A DNA stretch of 64,000 nucleotides, taken from assembly GCF_000293885.2 (NCBI RefSeq), contig NZ_CP010945.1:1570001-1634000 (forward strand), read 5' to 3'. The notes under the pieces were generated by a model, which made no database searches, was not told the origin of the DNA, and worked only from the letters and a program-made list of their open reading frames with translations. This stretch comes from Pseudomonas fluorescens NCIMB 11764 (GTDB lineage Bacteria; Pseudomonadota; Gammaproteobacteria; Pseudomonadales; Pseudomonadaceae). Positions 29,015 to 39,078 of the stretch are shown in pieces (positions within the stretch are counted from its first letter, which is position 1; every line of letters starts with the position of its first letter). The position numbers were made by a program, and so were the translations under genes.

Positions 29015-30694
29015 TTACCGCTCATGTACGTAAGTGCCTGGTGCAGCTTCACCCGCGGGGTAAGCCTTGTTGCCCAGTTTTGTCGGAGCTTTTTTCAGTT
29101 CGCCCGAACGTTCCGCTTGCCAGGCCTGCCAGTGCAGCCACCAGGAATCGGTGTGCTTGGTGGAATTTTCCTGCCAGTCCTCGGCCTTCATCGGCATCTC
29201 GGTGCTGGTCATGTAACGTGATTTCGGATTGCCCGGCGGGTTCAGAATGCTCTGGATATGCCCGCTGCTGGACAACACGAACTCAACCTTGCCACCGAAC
29301 AGTTGCGCCGATTTGTAGCAGGACTTCCACGGGGTGATGTGGTCGTTGGTGCCGGCCAGGGAATAGATGTCCGCCGTGACCTGTTTCAGATCAATCGGCG
29401 TGCCGCACACTTCCAGTGCGTCCGGACGAATCAGCGGGTTGTTTTTGAACATCTCGATCAGGTCGCCGTGGAATGCGGCGGGCAACCGTGTGGTGTCGTT
29501 GTTCCAGAACAGAATGTCGAACACCGGCGGCTCGTTGCCGAGCAGGTAGTTGTTGACCCAGTAGTTCCAGATCAGATCGTTGGGCCGCATCCAGGCGAAG
29601 ACCTTCGCCATGTCACGGCCTTCCAGCACACCGGCCTGATAGGAATGACGCTTGGCGGCTTCGAGGGTCTGCTCGTCGACGAACAGGGCCACGTCGCTGT
29701 CCAGCGTGGTGTCCAGCACGCTCACCAGCAAGGTGAGGGCGTTGACCTTCTTCTCGCCGATCGCGGCGTAGTGGCCCAGCAGCGCGGTGCAGGTGATGCC
29801 GCCCGAGCAGGCGCCGAGCATGTTCACGTCTTTGCTGCCGGTGATCGCGGTGACCACGTCGACCGCTTCCTTGAGCGCTTCGATGTAGGTCGAAAGACCC
29901 CACTCGCGTTGCTCCTTGGTCGGGTTGCGCCAGCTGACGATGAAAGTCTGCACGTGATTGCGCAGGCAAAAACGCGCCAGGCTTTTGTCCGGGCTCAGGT
30001 CGAATACATAGAACTTGTTGATCTGCGGCGGCACCACCAGCAACGGGCGCTCGTGCACCTGCTCGGTGGTCGGCCGGTACTGGATCAGCTCCAGCACGTC
30101 GTTGCGAAAGACCACGGCGCCTTCGGTCACGCCCAGGCTCTTGCCGACTTCGAACGCGCCCATGTTGACCTGGCTCGGCATACCGCCGTTGTGCACCAGA
30201 TCCTTGGCCAGGTGCGAGAGGCCGTCGAGCAGGCTCTTGCCACCGGTTTCGAAGAAACGTTTGACCGCCGCCGGGTTGGCCGCACTGTTGGTCGGGGCCA
30301 TGGCCTCGGTCATGAGGTTGATCACGAAATGCCCGCGTGCCACATCCTTGGGCCCGAGGTTGCTGTCGTCGATCCAGTCGTGGAGTTCCTTGCGCCACGC
30401 CAGGTAAGTTTGCAAATAACGTTTGTAGAGCGGGTTCTGGCTCCAGGCCGGATCGTGGAAGCGACGGTCATCGCTGGTCGGTTGCAGCTCGGACTTGCCG
30501 AAGAGCACGTTCTTGAGTTCAAGGCCGAAATGAGCGACATGCCTGGCGCTATGAATCGGTTGCCGGATGGCCTGCCTGAGCACCATTCGAGCAGAAGCCA
30601 GTAGATCCTTTCCACGCAGCCCAACGACAGGATTCAGCCCCAGGGTGTTTTCCGAGGCCTGATACTTCAAGTCATCGTTATTCTTGTTACTCAT
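29015..30694 (-). CDS. phaC1: Class II poly(3-hydroxyalkanoate) synthase 1
   Basis: The main medium-chain-length PHA synthase, first gene of the minus-strand pha run. The 559-residue protein has the catalytic cysteine in NMLGACSGGITC, the aspartate in LAGTNDHITPW and the histidine in LSSSGHIQSILNPP. It starts MSNKNNDDLKYQASENTLGL. The 260-base upstream stretch (30695-30954) presumably holds its promoter; I looked for a sigma-54 site and found only a poor match. Confidence 0.97.
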   Translation of the reverse strand: MSNKNNDDLKYQASENTLGLNPVVGLRGKDLLASARMVLRQAIRQPIHSARHVAHFGLELKNVLFGKSELQPTSDDRRFHDPAWSQNPLYKRYLQTYLAWRKELHDWIDDSNLGPKDVARGHFVINLMTEAMAPTNSAANPAAVKRFFETGGKSLLDGLSHLAKDLVHNGGMPSQVNMGAFEVGKSLGVTEGAVVFRNDVLELIQYRPTTEQVHERPLLVVPPQINKFYVFDLSPDKSLARFCLRNHVQTFIVSWRNPTKEQREWGLSTYIEALKEAVDVVTAITGSKDVNMLGACSGGITCTALLGHYAAIGEKKVNALTLLVSVLDTTLDSDVALFVDEQTLEAAKRHSYQAGVLEGRDMAKVFAWMRPNDLIWNYWVNNYLLGNEPPVFDILFWNNDTTRLPAAFHGDLIEMFKNNPLIRPDALEVCGTPIDLKQVTADIYSLAGTNDHITPWKSCYKSAQLFGGKVEFVLSSSGHIQSILNPPGNPKSRYMTSTEMPMKAEDWQENSTKHTDSWWLHWQAWQAERSGELKKAPTKLGNKAYPAGEAAPGTYVHER

Positions 30695-30954
30695 CTACGA
30701 CGCTCCATTGTCCTGAGACGAGTACCAGGGTCCAGCTGTGTAGGTACACAGCCAATGCCAGGTACTACTGCTCGGGTGACCGTTAATTCTGCATCGCTGC
30801 TTTTTCGTTCGCAGAGAGCACTGCAGGGAACTTGCCAGCTCCATTGGTTACCCGAGTTTAATTTTTTTCGCAAGCAGGCCAATGACTGGCCTCGCGGCCA
30901 AGCATTCAAACAGATGAAATTAGAAAATGCCCTCTAAAGCGCAAGAAGCCTGGG

Positions 30955-31335
30955 CTAGAGCATCAGCTTGACGACAGACTCGTTCGGGTCGCGGGTCTTT
31001 CCGGCCGCTTTCAGTTCGGCAAGATAATCGTTCCAGAGATCCTCCTGACGCACGCCCAACTGGTACAAGTAATCCCAGGTGAACAGGCCGCTGTCGTGGC
31101 CATCGTCGAAGGTCAATTTCAGTGCGTACTGACCGGCCGGTTCTACCTTGGTCAGGCCTACGCCGATCTTGCCAAATTGCAGGATAGGTTTGCCGTGGCC
31201 CTGGACCTCGGCGGAAGGAGAGTGCACGCGCAGGAACTCGGCGGGCAGGTGATGCTCCTCGCCGGACGCGTATTTCAGCGACAGGGTTTTCGAGGCTTTG
31301 TGCAGCTTGATGTCGGTGGGGAGTTGGGTCGTCAT
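30955..31335 (-). CDS. DUF971 / gamma-butyrobetaine hydroxylase-like N-terminal domain protein
   Basis: A 126-residue protein consisting only of the DUF971 fold. Started at 31335 (MTTQLPTDIKLHKASKTLSL); the frame upstream is REPIN sequence. Conserved segments: FLRVHSPSAEVQGHG, FGKIGVGLTKVEPAGQYALK, FDDGHDSGLFTWDYLYQLG. It follows hslVU in the same direction, an order kept in pseudomonads, separated from hslU by the REPIN at 31372. Function unknown; a metal-cluster-related role has been suggested for the fold and is not shown here. Confidence 0.88.
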   Translation of the reverse strand: MTTQLPTDIKLHKASKTLSLKYASGEEHHLPAEFLRVHSPSAEVQGHGKPILQFGKIGVGLTKVEPAGQYALKLTFDDGHDSGLFTWDYLYQLGVRQEDLWNDYLAELKAAGKTRDPNESVVKLML

Positions 31336-31371
31336 GGGCCGGTCATCCGTCTTGAGGGTGGCGGGTGATCC

Positions 31372-31503
31372 TGTGGCGAGGGAGCTTGCTCCCGCTCGGC
31401 TGCGCAGCAGTCGTAAATCCGGCGAACGGGTTTTGCTGACAGACAGCATTCGCCGATTTCGGGGCCGCTTCGCGACCCAGCGGGAGCGAGCTCCCTCGCC
31501 ACA
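31372..31503. repeat. REPIN, GTGGCGAGGG family
   Basis: The left arm TGTGGCGAGGGAGCTTGCTC begins at 31372; the right arm (GCGGGAGCGAGCTCCCTCGC, one change) ends at 31503. It splits hslU from the DUF971 gene on the minus strand. Confidence 0.9.
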
Positions 31504-31528
31504 GGAGCCCGCTCACACAGAATGTTGC

Positions 31529-32866
31529 TTACAGGATATAACGGGACAGGTCTTCGTTCTGCGCCAATTCGCCCAGGTGGCTGTTGACGTAGTCGGCGTC
31601 GATCAGGATCACCTTGCCGTCGTGGGCGCTGGCCAGGTCACCGGCGCTGAACGACACCTCTTCGAGCAGTCGCTCAAGCAAGGTGTGCAGGCGACGGGCA
31701 CCGATGTTCTCGGTCTTCTCGTTGACCTGCCAGGCGATCTCGGCGATGCGCTTGATGCCGTCCGGCTGGAACTCGATGGCCAGGCCTTCGGTTTTCAGCA
31801 GTGCGCAATATTGCTCGGTGAGCGACGCGTGCGGCTCGCTGAGAATGCGTTCGAAATCTTCCGGTGTCAGCGCTTTCAGCTCGACACGGATCGGCAGACG
31901 ACCTTGCAACTCAGGCACCAGATCGCTCGGCTTGCTCAAGTGGAATGCGCCGGAAGCGATGAACAGGATGTGGTCGGTCTTGACCATGCCCAGTTTGGTG
32001 TTGACGGTGCAGCCTTCGATCAGCGGCAGCAGGTCGCGCTGTACGCCTTCACGAGACACATCGACGCCACCGGAGTTACCGCGCTTGGCCACCTTGTCGA
32101 TTTCGTCGATGAACACAATGCCGTGCTGCTCGACCGCTTCCAGCGCCTTGGCCTTCAACTCTTCATCGTTGACCAGGCGGCTGGCTTCTTCGTCGCGCAC
32201 CAGCTTCAGCGCTTCCTTGACCTTAAGCTTGCGGCTCTTGCGTTTGCCCTTGCCCATGTTGGCGAACAGGCTTTGCAGCTGGTTGGTCATTTCTTCCATG
32301 CCCGGTGGCGCGGAGATATCGACGCCGGCCACTTCGGCGACTTCGATTTCGATCTCCTTGTCATCCAGCTGACCTTCGCGCAGGCGCTTGCGGAACAGCT
32401 GGCGGGTGTTGGAGTCGGCCGACGGGGTGTCATCGTTGCTGAAACCCATGCGCGCCGGTGGCAGCAGGGCGTCGAGGATGCGCTCTTCGGCGGCGTCTTC
32501 GGCGCGGTGGCGAACCTTGGTCATTTCCTGTTCGCGCAGCAGCTTGATAGCGGCGTCAGCCAGATCACGAATGATCGACTCGACGTCGCGACCGACGTAG
32601 CCGACCTCGGTGAACTTGGTCGCTTCGACCTTGATGAACGGCGCGTTGGCCAGTTTGGCCAGGCGACGGGCGATCTCGGTTTTACCGACACCGGTCGGGC
32701 CGATCATCAGGATGTTCTTGGGTGTGACTTCAACGCGCAGTTCTTCCGGCAGCTGCATCCGGCGCCAGCGGTTGCGCAGCGCGATGGCGACGGCGCGCTT
32801 GGCATCGTCCTGGCCGATGATGTGACGATTGAGTTCGTGGACGATTTCACGGGGAGTCATGGACAT
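31529..32866 (-). CDS. hslU: ATP-dependent protease ATPase subunit HslU
   Basis: The AAA+ unfoldase of the HslUV (ClpYQ) protease. The 445-residue protein starts [20 protein letters not shown]; Walker [10 protein letters not shown] near residue 59, Walker [11 protein letters not shown], and the family-specific I-domain (about 110-240). The C-terminal SRYIL tail that docks into HslV is intact. It follows hslV by 55 bases. Confidence 0.98.
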   Translation of the reverse strand: MSMTPREIVHELNRHIIGQDDAKRAVAIALRNRWRRMQLPEELRVEVTPKNILMIGPTGVGKTEIARRLAKLANAPFIKVEATKFTEVGYVGRDVESIIRDLADAAIKLLREQEMTKVRHRAEDAAEERILDALLPPARMGFSNDDTPSADSNTRQLFRKRLREGQLDDKEIEIEVAEVAGVDISAPPGMEEMTNQLQSLFANMGKGKRKSRKLKVKEALKLVRDEEASRLVNDEELKAKALEAVEQHGIVFIDEIDKVAKRGNSGGVDVSREGVQRDLLPLIEGCTVNTKLGMVKTDHILFIASGAFHLSKPSDLVPELQGRLPIRVELKALTPEDFERILSEPHASLTEQYCALLKTEGLAIEFQPDGIKRIAEIAWQVNEKTENIGARRLHTLLERLLEEVSFSAGDLASAHDGKVILIDADYVNSHLGELAQNEDLSRYIL

Positions 32867-32921
32867 AGTAATTGGCGGTCCTCAAGCAAAAGTGAGCCGT
32901 GGCGCTAAGGCCGGAACAGGC

Positions 32922-33452
32922 TTACTCGGCGAGGTCCTGCTCCTCAATGGTGAAGGTGTGGTTGGTGAATACGCAGATGTCGCCGGCGATGCCGAGCGCG
33001 GTTTCGACGATTTCGCGGGCGGACAGATCGGTTTTCTTCAGCAGCGCGCTGGCGGCAGCCTGGGCGTAACCGCCACCGGAACCCATGGCGATCAGGCCTT
33101 CTTCGGGTTCGACCACGTCGCCGTTGCCGGTGATGATCAGGGACGCGTCTTTGTTGGCGACCGCGAGCATGGCTTCGAGGCGGCTGAGGGAGCGGTCGGT
33201 GCGCCATTCTTTGGCGAGTTCGACGGCGGCGCGAACCAGGTGACCTTGATGTTTCTCGAGCTGGCCTTCGAAGCGCTCGAAGAGGGTGAAGGCGTCAGCG
33301 GTGGCCCCGGCAAAACCGGCGATAACCTGGCCGTGGTACAGGCGACGAACTTTCTTCGCGTTGCCTTTCATCACGGTATTGCCGAGAGAAACCTGGCCGT
33401 CGCCGCCCATGACGACTTTGCCGTGGCGGCGAACTGAAACGATGGTGGTCAA
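32922..33452 (-). CDS. hslV: ATP-dependent protease subunit HslV
   Basis: The proteolytic threonine peptidase chamber of HslUV. The 176-residue protein begins [20 protein letters not shown]; removal of Met exposes the catalytic Thr2. Also visible: [19 protein letters not shown] and [17 protein letters not shown]. It is the first gene of hslV-hslU; such operons are often heat-induced, but I did not identify a sigma-32 promoter. Confidence 0.98.
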   Translation of the reverse strand: MTTIVSVRRHGKVVMGGDGQVSLGNTVMKGNAKKVRRLYHGQVIAGFAGATADAFTLFERFEGQLEKHQGHLVRAAVELAKEWRTDRSLSRLEAMLAVANKDASLIITGNGDVVEPEEGLIAMGSGGGYAQAAASALLKKTDLSAREIVETALGIAGDICVFTNHTFTIEEQDLAE

Positions 33453-33586
33453 GGGAGAGTCTCCACGCAGCGGGGCGAAAATGCCTTATGCCAACTCATA
33501 TGGGGGTGGTGGAGCGTTTTTCAACTGCGGGGTATGGCGGGGGACGAGCGGTGTGCAGCTCGCAAAAAAGGCTTGGAGCGAATACC

Positions 33587-33717
33587 TGTGGCGAGGGAGC
33601 TTGCTCCCGCTCGGCTGCGAAGCAGTCGTAAATCCGGCCATCGCGGTTTGTCTATAAGCCGCGATGGCTGAATTGGGAGCGCTTCGCACTCCAGCGGGAG
33701 CAAGCTCCCTCGCCACA
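33587..33717. repeat. REPIN with nested CCATCGCGG palindrome
   Basis: Outer arms TGTGGCGAGGGAGCTTGCTC (33587) and GCGGGAGCAAGCTCCCTCGC (ending about 33715) are full REPs. Within the spacer CCATCGCGG and CCGCGATGG form a second hairpin. It lies between hslV and the SPOR-protein gene. Confidence 0.9.
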
Positions 33718-33740
33718 AAGCAGGTTGTGTCCCGGGGGAA

Positions 33741-34439
33741 TCAGCGGTTCTGGCGTTGTTGTAACAACAGGTTGCTGAAGCCCGCGCCGGCCAGTTGCTT
33801 CTGCGCGGTGGTCAGTTGTTCGCGGTTGCTGAACGGTCCAACCAAAACGCGATACCAGGTCTCGTCTTTGACCGTGCCGGATTCAACCGCCACCGCCTGA
33901 CCGAGCAAGATGATCTGCGCACGCACCTTGTCGGCATCGGCTTCCTTGCGGAACGAGCCGGCCTGCAGGAAAAACTTGGTCACCGGCGCGGCCTTGGCCA
34001 CGGGTGGCGGCGGTGGCGGGGTGATGCCGGCCAATGCCGCTTGAGCGCGCGCAGTGTCGATCTTCGCCGCTTCCGCTGGTGTGACCGGCGTGGTCGGTAC
34101 AGCCGGCGTCGGCGGCGTTTTCTCCGGCACGGCATCCGGCGGCACGATCACTTCCGATTCCGGCAGCAGGGTGTAGAAGTCGTACTTCGGCTTCACCGGT
34201 TGCGTCGGGCTCGGCGGGGTCTTGTTGGCCTCGGCGATCTTGCTGGCTTTCTGCTGCTCGATCTTCTCGCGCTTGACGCTCTCGCTACCCTTGCCCGGTT
34301 CCAGCTTCATCAGGAACACAATGAACGCGCCGACCGTCAGGCCGATGGCCATCCACAGCCAGCCCGGAATCGGTTGCTTTGCAGGAGCTTGGTAACGGCT
34401 GGCGCCACGCTTGGGTGCAGGTTTTTTCTTGGCAGCCAA
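33741..34439 (-). CDS. SPOR-domain protein (FtsN-like, septal peptidoglycan binding)
   Basis: A 232-residue bitopic inner-membrane protein. The N-terminus is basic (MAAKKKPAPKRGASRYQAPA), one membrane helix lies at about 26-44 (WLWMAIGLTVGAFIVFLM), a Pro/Ala/Thr-rich periplasmic linker follows, and a SPOR domain ends the protein (about 155-228: FFLQAGSFRKEADADKVRAQ ... WYRVLVGPFSNREQL). SPOR domains bind denuded glycan at the division site. It starts one base after the argS stop, and the argS-SPOR-hslVU order is conserved. Whether it is functionally FtsN is inference. Confidence 0.88.
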   Translation of the reverse strand: MAAKKKPAPKRGASRYQAPAKQPIPGWLWMAIGLTVGAFIVFLMKLEPGKGSESVKREKIEQQKASKIAEANKTPPSPTQPVKPKYDFYTLLPESEVIVPPDAVPEKTPPTPAVPTTPVTPAEAAKIDTARAQAALAGITPPPPPPVAKAAPVTKFFLQAGSFRKEADADKVRAQIILLGQAVAVESGTVKDETWYRVLVGPFSNREQLTTAQKQLAGAGFSNLLLQQRQNR

Positions 34440-34440
34440 C

Positions 34441-36177
34441 TTACATACGCTCCAGAGTTTCCAGACCCAAGAGTTCCAGGCCTTGCTTGAGAGTGCGGCC
34501 GGTCAGCGCGGCGAGGCGCAGGCGGCTTTGCATTTGCGCCGGGGTTTCAGCGCTGAGGATCGGGCAGTTCTCGTAGAAGCTGGAGAACAGGCCGGCAACG
34601 TCGTACAGGTAGGTGCAGAGGATGTGCGGGGTGCCTTTCTCGGCCACGTTGTTCAGTATTTCACCGAATTGCGCGAGTTTGGCAGCCAGCTCATGTTCAT
34701 GCGCGGCTTCCAGGACGATCTGCCCTTCGACTTCGCTGAAGTCCTTGCCGAGCTTGCGGAACACGCCCGCCACGCGGGTATACGCGTACAGCAGGTACGG
34801 CGCGGTGTTGCCTTCGAAGTTCAGCATCAGGTCGAAGTTGAAGCTGTAGTCGCTGGTGCGGTGCTTGGACAGGTCGGCGTATTTCACCGCGCCAATGCCC
34901 ACGACCTTGGCGATGTTGCGCAGCTCGGCCTCGGCCAGCTCCGGGTTCTTGTCCTTCACCAGGGTGTAGGCGCGTTCCTGGGCTTCGGTCAGCAGGTCGA
35001 TCAGCTTCACGGTGCCGCCATCACGGGTCTTGAACGGACGGCCATCGGCGCCATTCATGGTGCCGAAGCCCATGTGTTCCATTTCCATCGGGTGCGTCAC
35101 GAAGCCGGCCTTGCGGGCGACCGCGAACACTTGCTGGAAGTGCAAGGCCTGGCGCTGGTCGACAAAATACAGCGCGCGATCAGCCTTCAGCTTGCCGCTG
35201 CGGTAACGCACGGCCGCCAGGTCGGTGGTCGCATAGAGGTAGCCGCCATCCGCCTTGACGATGATCACCGGCAGCGGGTCGCCGTCGGCGTTCTTGAATT
35301 CGTCGAGGAACACGCACTGCGCGCCGTTGCTCTCGACCAGCATGCCGGCGGCCTTGAGGTCGTTGACCACGTTGATCAGGTCGTCGTTGTAGGCGCTTTC
35401 GCCCATCACGTCGGCCATGGTCAGTTTGACGTTCAGCAGTTCGTAGATTTTCTGGCAGTGGGACAGCGAGATGTCCTTGAACTTGGTCCACAGCGCCAGG
35501 CAGTCCGGGTCGCCGGCTTGCAGCTTGACCACCAGGCCACGGGCGCGGTCGGCGAACTCTTCGGATTCGTCGAAGCGTTGCTTGGCGGCGCGGTAGAAGT
35601 TTTCCAGGTCCGACAGCTCGTCGCTGGTGATCGGGTTTTCCTGCAAGTACGCCATCAACATGCCGAACTGGGTGCCCCAGTCGCCCACGTGGTTCTGGCG
35701 GATCACTTCGTCGCCGAGGAATTCCAGCACCCGGGCCACGCCGTCGCCGATGATGGTCGAGCGCAAGTGACCGACGTGCATCTCTTTTGCCAGGTTCGGT
35801 GCGGACAGATCGACAACCGTGCGTTGCACCGGGCCGGCCTTGCGTACGCCGATGTGCTCGTCGGCCAAAGCGGCGTCGAGGCGCGTAGCCAGGGCCTGGG
35901 TATTCTGGAAGAAGTTCAGGAAGCCAGGACCGGCGATCTCGGTCTTGGTGACGTTCTCGTCGGCCGGCAGTGCAGCGATGATTTTTTCGGCCAGATCCCG
36001 CGGCTTCATGCCGGCAGGCTTGGCCAGCATCATGGCGATGTTGCTGGCGAAATCGCCGTTCTTCTTGTCGCGGGAGTTTTCCACCTGGATCGCCGGCGAC
36101 AGGCCTTCAGGCAACACACCTTCGTTGACGAGTTGGGTGATGGCTTGTTGGATCAGCTGGCGAATGGTGTCTTTCAT
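34441..36177 (-). CDS. argS: Arginyl-tRNA synthetase
   Basis: Class I synthetase charging tRNA-Arg. Started at 36177 ([20 protein letters not shown]) it has 578 residues, the family size; 31 further codons upstream have no homology. The N-terminal Add-1 domain precedes the HIGH-like [13 protein letters not shown], then DLAAVRYR and the C-terminal tRNA-binding helices ending [12 protein letters not shown]. It is the first gene of argS-SPOR. Confidence 0.98.
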   Translation of the reverse strand: MKDTIRQLIQQAITQLVNEGVLPEGLSPAIQVENSRDKKNGDFASNIAMMLAKPAGMKPRDLAEKIIAALPADENVTKTEIAGPGFLNFFQNTQALATRLDAALADEHIGVRKAGPVQRTVVDLSAPNLAKEMHVGHLRSTIIGDGVARVLEFLGDEVIRQNHVGDWGTQFGMLMAYLQENPITSDELSDLENFYRAAKQRFDESEEFADRARGLVVKLQAGDPDCLALWTKFKDISLSHCQKIYELLNVKLTMADVMGESAYNDDLINVVNDLKAAGMLVESNGAQCVFLDEFKNADGDPLPVIIVKADGGYLYATTDLAAVRYRSGKLKADRALYFVDQRQALHFQQVFAVARKAGFVTHPMEMEHMGFGTMNGADGRPFKTRDGGTVKLIDLLTEAQERAYTLVKDKNPELAEAELRNIAKVVGIGAVKYADLSKHRTSDYSFNFDLMLNFEGNTAPYLLYAYTRVAGVFRKLGKDFSEVEGQIVLEAAHEHELAAKLAQFGEILNNVAEKGTPHILCTYLYDVAGLFSSFYENCPILSAETPAQMQSRLRLAALTGRTLKQGLELLGLETLERM

Positions 36178-36307
36178 GGTCTTCTCTTTCGACCGCAAGC
36201 GCGGCGGCGCTTCGATGCGCTGGTGGAAAAACTGGGCATTATCCGTTGCGAAGGCGGGCTTGCCAACCATTGTAGGTTCATTGCGGACTTACGGCGGATG
36301 ATTCCCT

Positions 36308-36436
36308 TGTGGCGAGGGAGCTTGCTCCCGCTGGGGCGCGTAGCGGTCCTAAATCAGTCGCCTTAATCTGTCTGGCGGTTCTCGGTTGGCAGTTTGCGGC
36401 CGCTTCGCAATCGAGCGGGAGCAAGCTTACTCGCCA
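36308..36436. repeat. REPIN with decayed right arm
   Basis: The left arm TGTGGCGAGGGAGCTTGCTC (36308) is intact, but the right arm reads GAGCAAGCTTACTCGCCACT, with changes where the other copies read GAGCAAGCTCCCTCGCCACA. It lies between priA and argS and looks like an ageing copy. Confidence 0.82.
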
Positions 36437-36443
36437 CTGGGTT

Positions 36444-38663
36444 TCAGTATAAATCTACAGGGTCGACATCCAGCGACCAGCGCACCGCCCGCCCGCTCGG
36501 CATCTGCTCCAGTACCAGCAACCAATTGGCCAGTAACCGATGCAGCGGCGCCCGCGCCGTCGCTTGCAGTAACAACTGCGCGCGATAACGCCCGGCCCGG
36601 CGTTCCATCGGCGCCGGCACTGGCCCTAGCAGCTCGATCCCGGTCAGGTTCTGTTCGGCCAGCAACCGTTCAGCCTCACTGCATGCTTCATCCAGAAACC
36701 CTTCCGCCTGCCCCGGTTTGTGCGCTTCCGCCCGCAGCAGCGCCAAATGTGCAAATGGCGGCAAACCGGCAGAACGCCGCTCGCTCAGCGCCTGCTCGGC
36801 AAAGGCGAAGTAACCTTGTTCGGTCAATTGCACCAGCAGCGGATGATCCGCCAGATGCGTCTGGATAATCACCTTGCCCGGCTCTTCAGCCCGGCCCGCA
36901 CGTCCGGCCACCTGAACGATCAGTTGCGCCATGCGCTCGCTGGCGCGGAAGTCGCCGGAGAACAGTCCGCCGTCGGCATCGAGAATCGACACCAGCGTTA
37001 CTCGTGGAAAGTGATGCCCTTTGGCAAGCATCTGCGTGCCCACCAGAATGCATGGCTGACCCTTCTGAATGGTCGCGAACAACTGATTCATCGCGTCCTT
37101 GCGCGATGTGCTGTCGCGGTCGACCCGCAGCACCGGCACGTCCGGAAACAGGATGGCCAGGCGTTCTTCGGCACGTTCGGTGCCGGCGCCGACGGGTCGC
37201 AAGTCGACCTTGCCGCATTTCGGACAGTGCCGGGGCACGCGTTCGACGTAGCCGCAATGGTGGCAGCGCAGTTCGCCGGAGCGCTGGTGCACGGTCATCC
37301 GCGCGTCGCAGCGCTGGCATTCGGACATCCAGCCACAGTCGTGGCACAACAGCGTCGGCGCGAAACCTCGACGGTTGAGAAACACCAACACTTGTTGGCC
37401 GGCTGCGAGTGTCTGGCCAATGGCTTGCTGCATTGGCCCGGAAATACCGCTGTCGAGCGGGCGACTTTTCACATCCAGGCGAAGGAAGCGCGGTTGCTTC
37501 GCGCCGCCCGCCCGCTCGTTCAGCCGTAGGAGGCCGTACCGACCGGTGTAGGCGTTGTGCAGGCTTTCCAGCGAAGGCGTGGCAGAGCCGAGCACGATCG
37601 GGATGTTTTCCTGTCGTGCGCGCACCAATGCCAGGTCGCGGGCGTGATAGCGCAGGCCTTCCTGCTGTTTATAGGAGCCGTCGTGCTCTTCGTCGATGAT
37701 GATCAGGCCGGGATTTTTCATCGGTGTGAACAGCGCCGAGCGGGTGCCGATAATAATGTCGGCGTCGCCATCCCGGGCGGCGAGCCAGGCTTCAAGACGC
37801 TCGCGGTCGTTGACCGCCGAGTGGATCAGCGCGATGCGCGCATTGAATCGTTGCTCGAAGCGCGCCAGGGTTTGCGGGCCGAGGTTGATCTCCGGGATCA
37901 ACACCAGTGCTTGCTTGCCGGCTTCGAGGGTTTCACGAATCAGCTGCAAATAGACTTCGGTCTTGCCGCTGCCGGTGACGCCGGCCAGCAGGAACGCGTG
38001 ATAACTGTCGAACCCGGCGCGAATCGCTTCATAAGCGGCCCGTTGCTCAGGGTTGAGCGGCAACTCGGGTTGCGCCAGCCAATGCTCGTGGCGCGCGCCG
38101 GGAGCGTGCTTGCGGATTTCGACTTGCACCAGGTCCTTGGCCAGCAGCAGGTCGAGGCTGTCCTTGCTCAGCATCAGTTTGCTCAGCAATTGATGAGCGA
38201 CGCCGTGGGGATGCTGGGCCAGTGTCGCCAGCGCTTCACGCTGACGCGGGGCGCGGGCGATACGCGGGTCATCGAGGCTGGCGCCAGGCGCGGCGGACCA
38301 GAAACGTTCCTGGCGCGCTTCGGCCAGCTCACCCTGACGCAACAACACCGGCAGCGCCCAGCTCAAGGTGTCGCCGAGGCTGTGCTGATAATACTGAGAG
38401 GTCCACAGGCACAGCTTGAATAATGCGGGTGGCAAGGGCGGTGTGGCGTCGAGCAGGGCCAGGGCCGGTTTGAGTTTTTCTGCCGGTACTTCACTGGTGT
38501 CGGTGACCTCCACCAGAATCCCGATCATCTCCCGCCGGCCGAACGGCACCCGCAAGCGCATGCCCGGTTGCAACTGGTCGCGCAGGACCCCGGCAGGGGC
38601 GCGGTAATCGAACAGGCGGCGCAGGGGCGAAGGCAGGGCGAGGCGCAGAATGGCGTCGGGCAC
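36444..38663 (-). CDS. priA: Primosomal protein N' (replication restart helicase PriA)
   Basis: A 3'-5' helicase that restarts stalled forks and loads the primosome. The 739-residue protein has an N-terminal fork-binding domain (MPDAILRLALPSPLRRLFDY), Walker A in GVTGSGKTEVYLQ, DEEH box in IIDEEHDGSYKQ, the zinc-binding cysteines (CHDCGWMSECQRCDARM ... CHHCGYVERVPRHCPKCG) and helicase motif VQVAGRAGRAE. All key residues are present. It ends beside the REPIN at 36308. Confidence 0.98.
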   Translation of the reverse strand: MPDAILRLALPSPLRRLFDYRAPAGVLRDQLQPGMRLRVPFGRREMIGILVEVTDTSEVPAEKLKPALALLDATPPLPPALFKLCLWTSQYYQHSLGDTLSWALPVLLRQGELAEARQERFWSAAPGASLDDPRIARAPRQREALATLAQHPHGVAHQLLSKLMLSKDSLDLLLAKDLVQVEIRKHAPGARHEHWLAQPELPLNPEQRAAYEAIRAGFDSYHAFLLAGVTGSGKTEVYLQLIRETLEAGKQALVLIPEINLGPQTLARFEQRFNARIALIHSAVNDRERLEAWLAARDGDADIIIGTRSALFTPMKNPGLIIIDEEHDGSYKQQEGLRYHARDLALVRARQENIPIVLGSATPSLESLHNAYTGRYGLLRLNERAGGAKQPRFLRLDVKSRPLDSGISGPMQQAIGQTLAAGQQVLVFLNRRGFAPTLLCHDCGWMSECQRCDARMTVHQRSGELRCHHCGYVERVPRHCPKCGKVDLRPVGAGTERAEERLAILFPDVPVLRVDRDSTSRKDAMNQLFATIQKGQPCILVGTQMLAKGHHFPRVTLVSILDADGGLFSGDFRASERMAQLIVQVAGRAGRAEEPGKVIIQTHLADHPLLVQLTEQGYFAFAEQALSERRSAGLPPFAHLALLRAEAHKPGQAEGFLDEACSEAERLLAEQNLTGIELLGPVPAPMERRAGRYRAQLLLQATARAPLHRLLANWLLVLEQMPSGRAVRWSLDVDPVDLY

Positions 38664-38735
38664 GCGGCTATTTTCTCGATGATTGAGCGGTGAGGAAGGC
38701 CGGGAGCCTAGCAGACGGTCGGTCTCAGCGACAGC

Positions 38736-38763
38736 TTGCGTGATTGAGATTGTCTGGTAGAAT
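38736..38763 (+). promoter_or_regulatory. Sigma-70-type promoter of rpmE
   Basis: TTGCGT at 38736-38741, a 16-base spacer and TAGAAT at 38758-38763. It sits 70 bases upstream of the rpmE start in the divergent gap with priA. Confidence 0.6.
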
Positions 38764-38833
38764 CCGCGGCCTAATTACGTGCGGTATTCAACAATGGTGT
38801 TGAGTGGCGGCACGCTAGCCTGAGGAATTCATC

Positions 38834-39064
38834 ATGAAAGCCGATATCCATCCAACATACGAAATCACCGCAGTTACCTGCAGCTGTGGCAACAAGTTCG
38901 AAACTCGTTCGAACCTGGCCAAGCCTCTGGCGATCGACGTATGCAACGAGTGCCACCCGTTCTACACCGGTAAGCAGAAGACTCTGGATACTGGCGGCCG
39001 TGTACAGCGCTTCGCAGACCGCTTCGGTGCTTTCGGCAAGAAGCCTGCTGCTGCAGCAGAGTAA
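38834..39064 (+). CDS. rpmE: 50S ribosomal protein L31, zinc-binding type
   Basis: A large-subunit ribosomal protein. The 76-residue protein [20 protein letters not shown] has all four zinc ligands: C16, C18, C37 and C40 ([14 protein letters not shown]), so it is the C+ form used in zinc-replete cells. A good ribosome-binding site (TGAGGAA) precedes the ATG. Two hairpins follow the stop, the second a terminator. Confidence 0.98.
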   Translation: MKADIHPTYEITAVTCSCGNKFETRSNLAKPLAIDVCNECHPFYTGKQKTLDTGGRVQRFADRFGAFGKKPAAAAE

Positions 39065-39078
39065 GGTTCGAAAGCCCC

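Noticed and set aside
30695..30954. A sigma-54 (-24/-12) promoter upstream of phaC1
   Set aside because: The best match, TGGCATTGGCTGTGT on the minus strand, lacks the invariant GC at -12 at proper spacing.
4085..36436. Regularly recurring palindromes considered as a dispersed CRISPR-like array
   Set aside because: The repeats are single, far apart, inverted in pairs and at gene ends, with no spacer series or cas genes; they are REP/REPIN elements.
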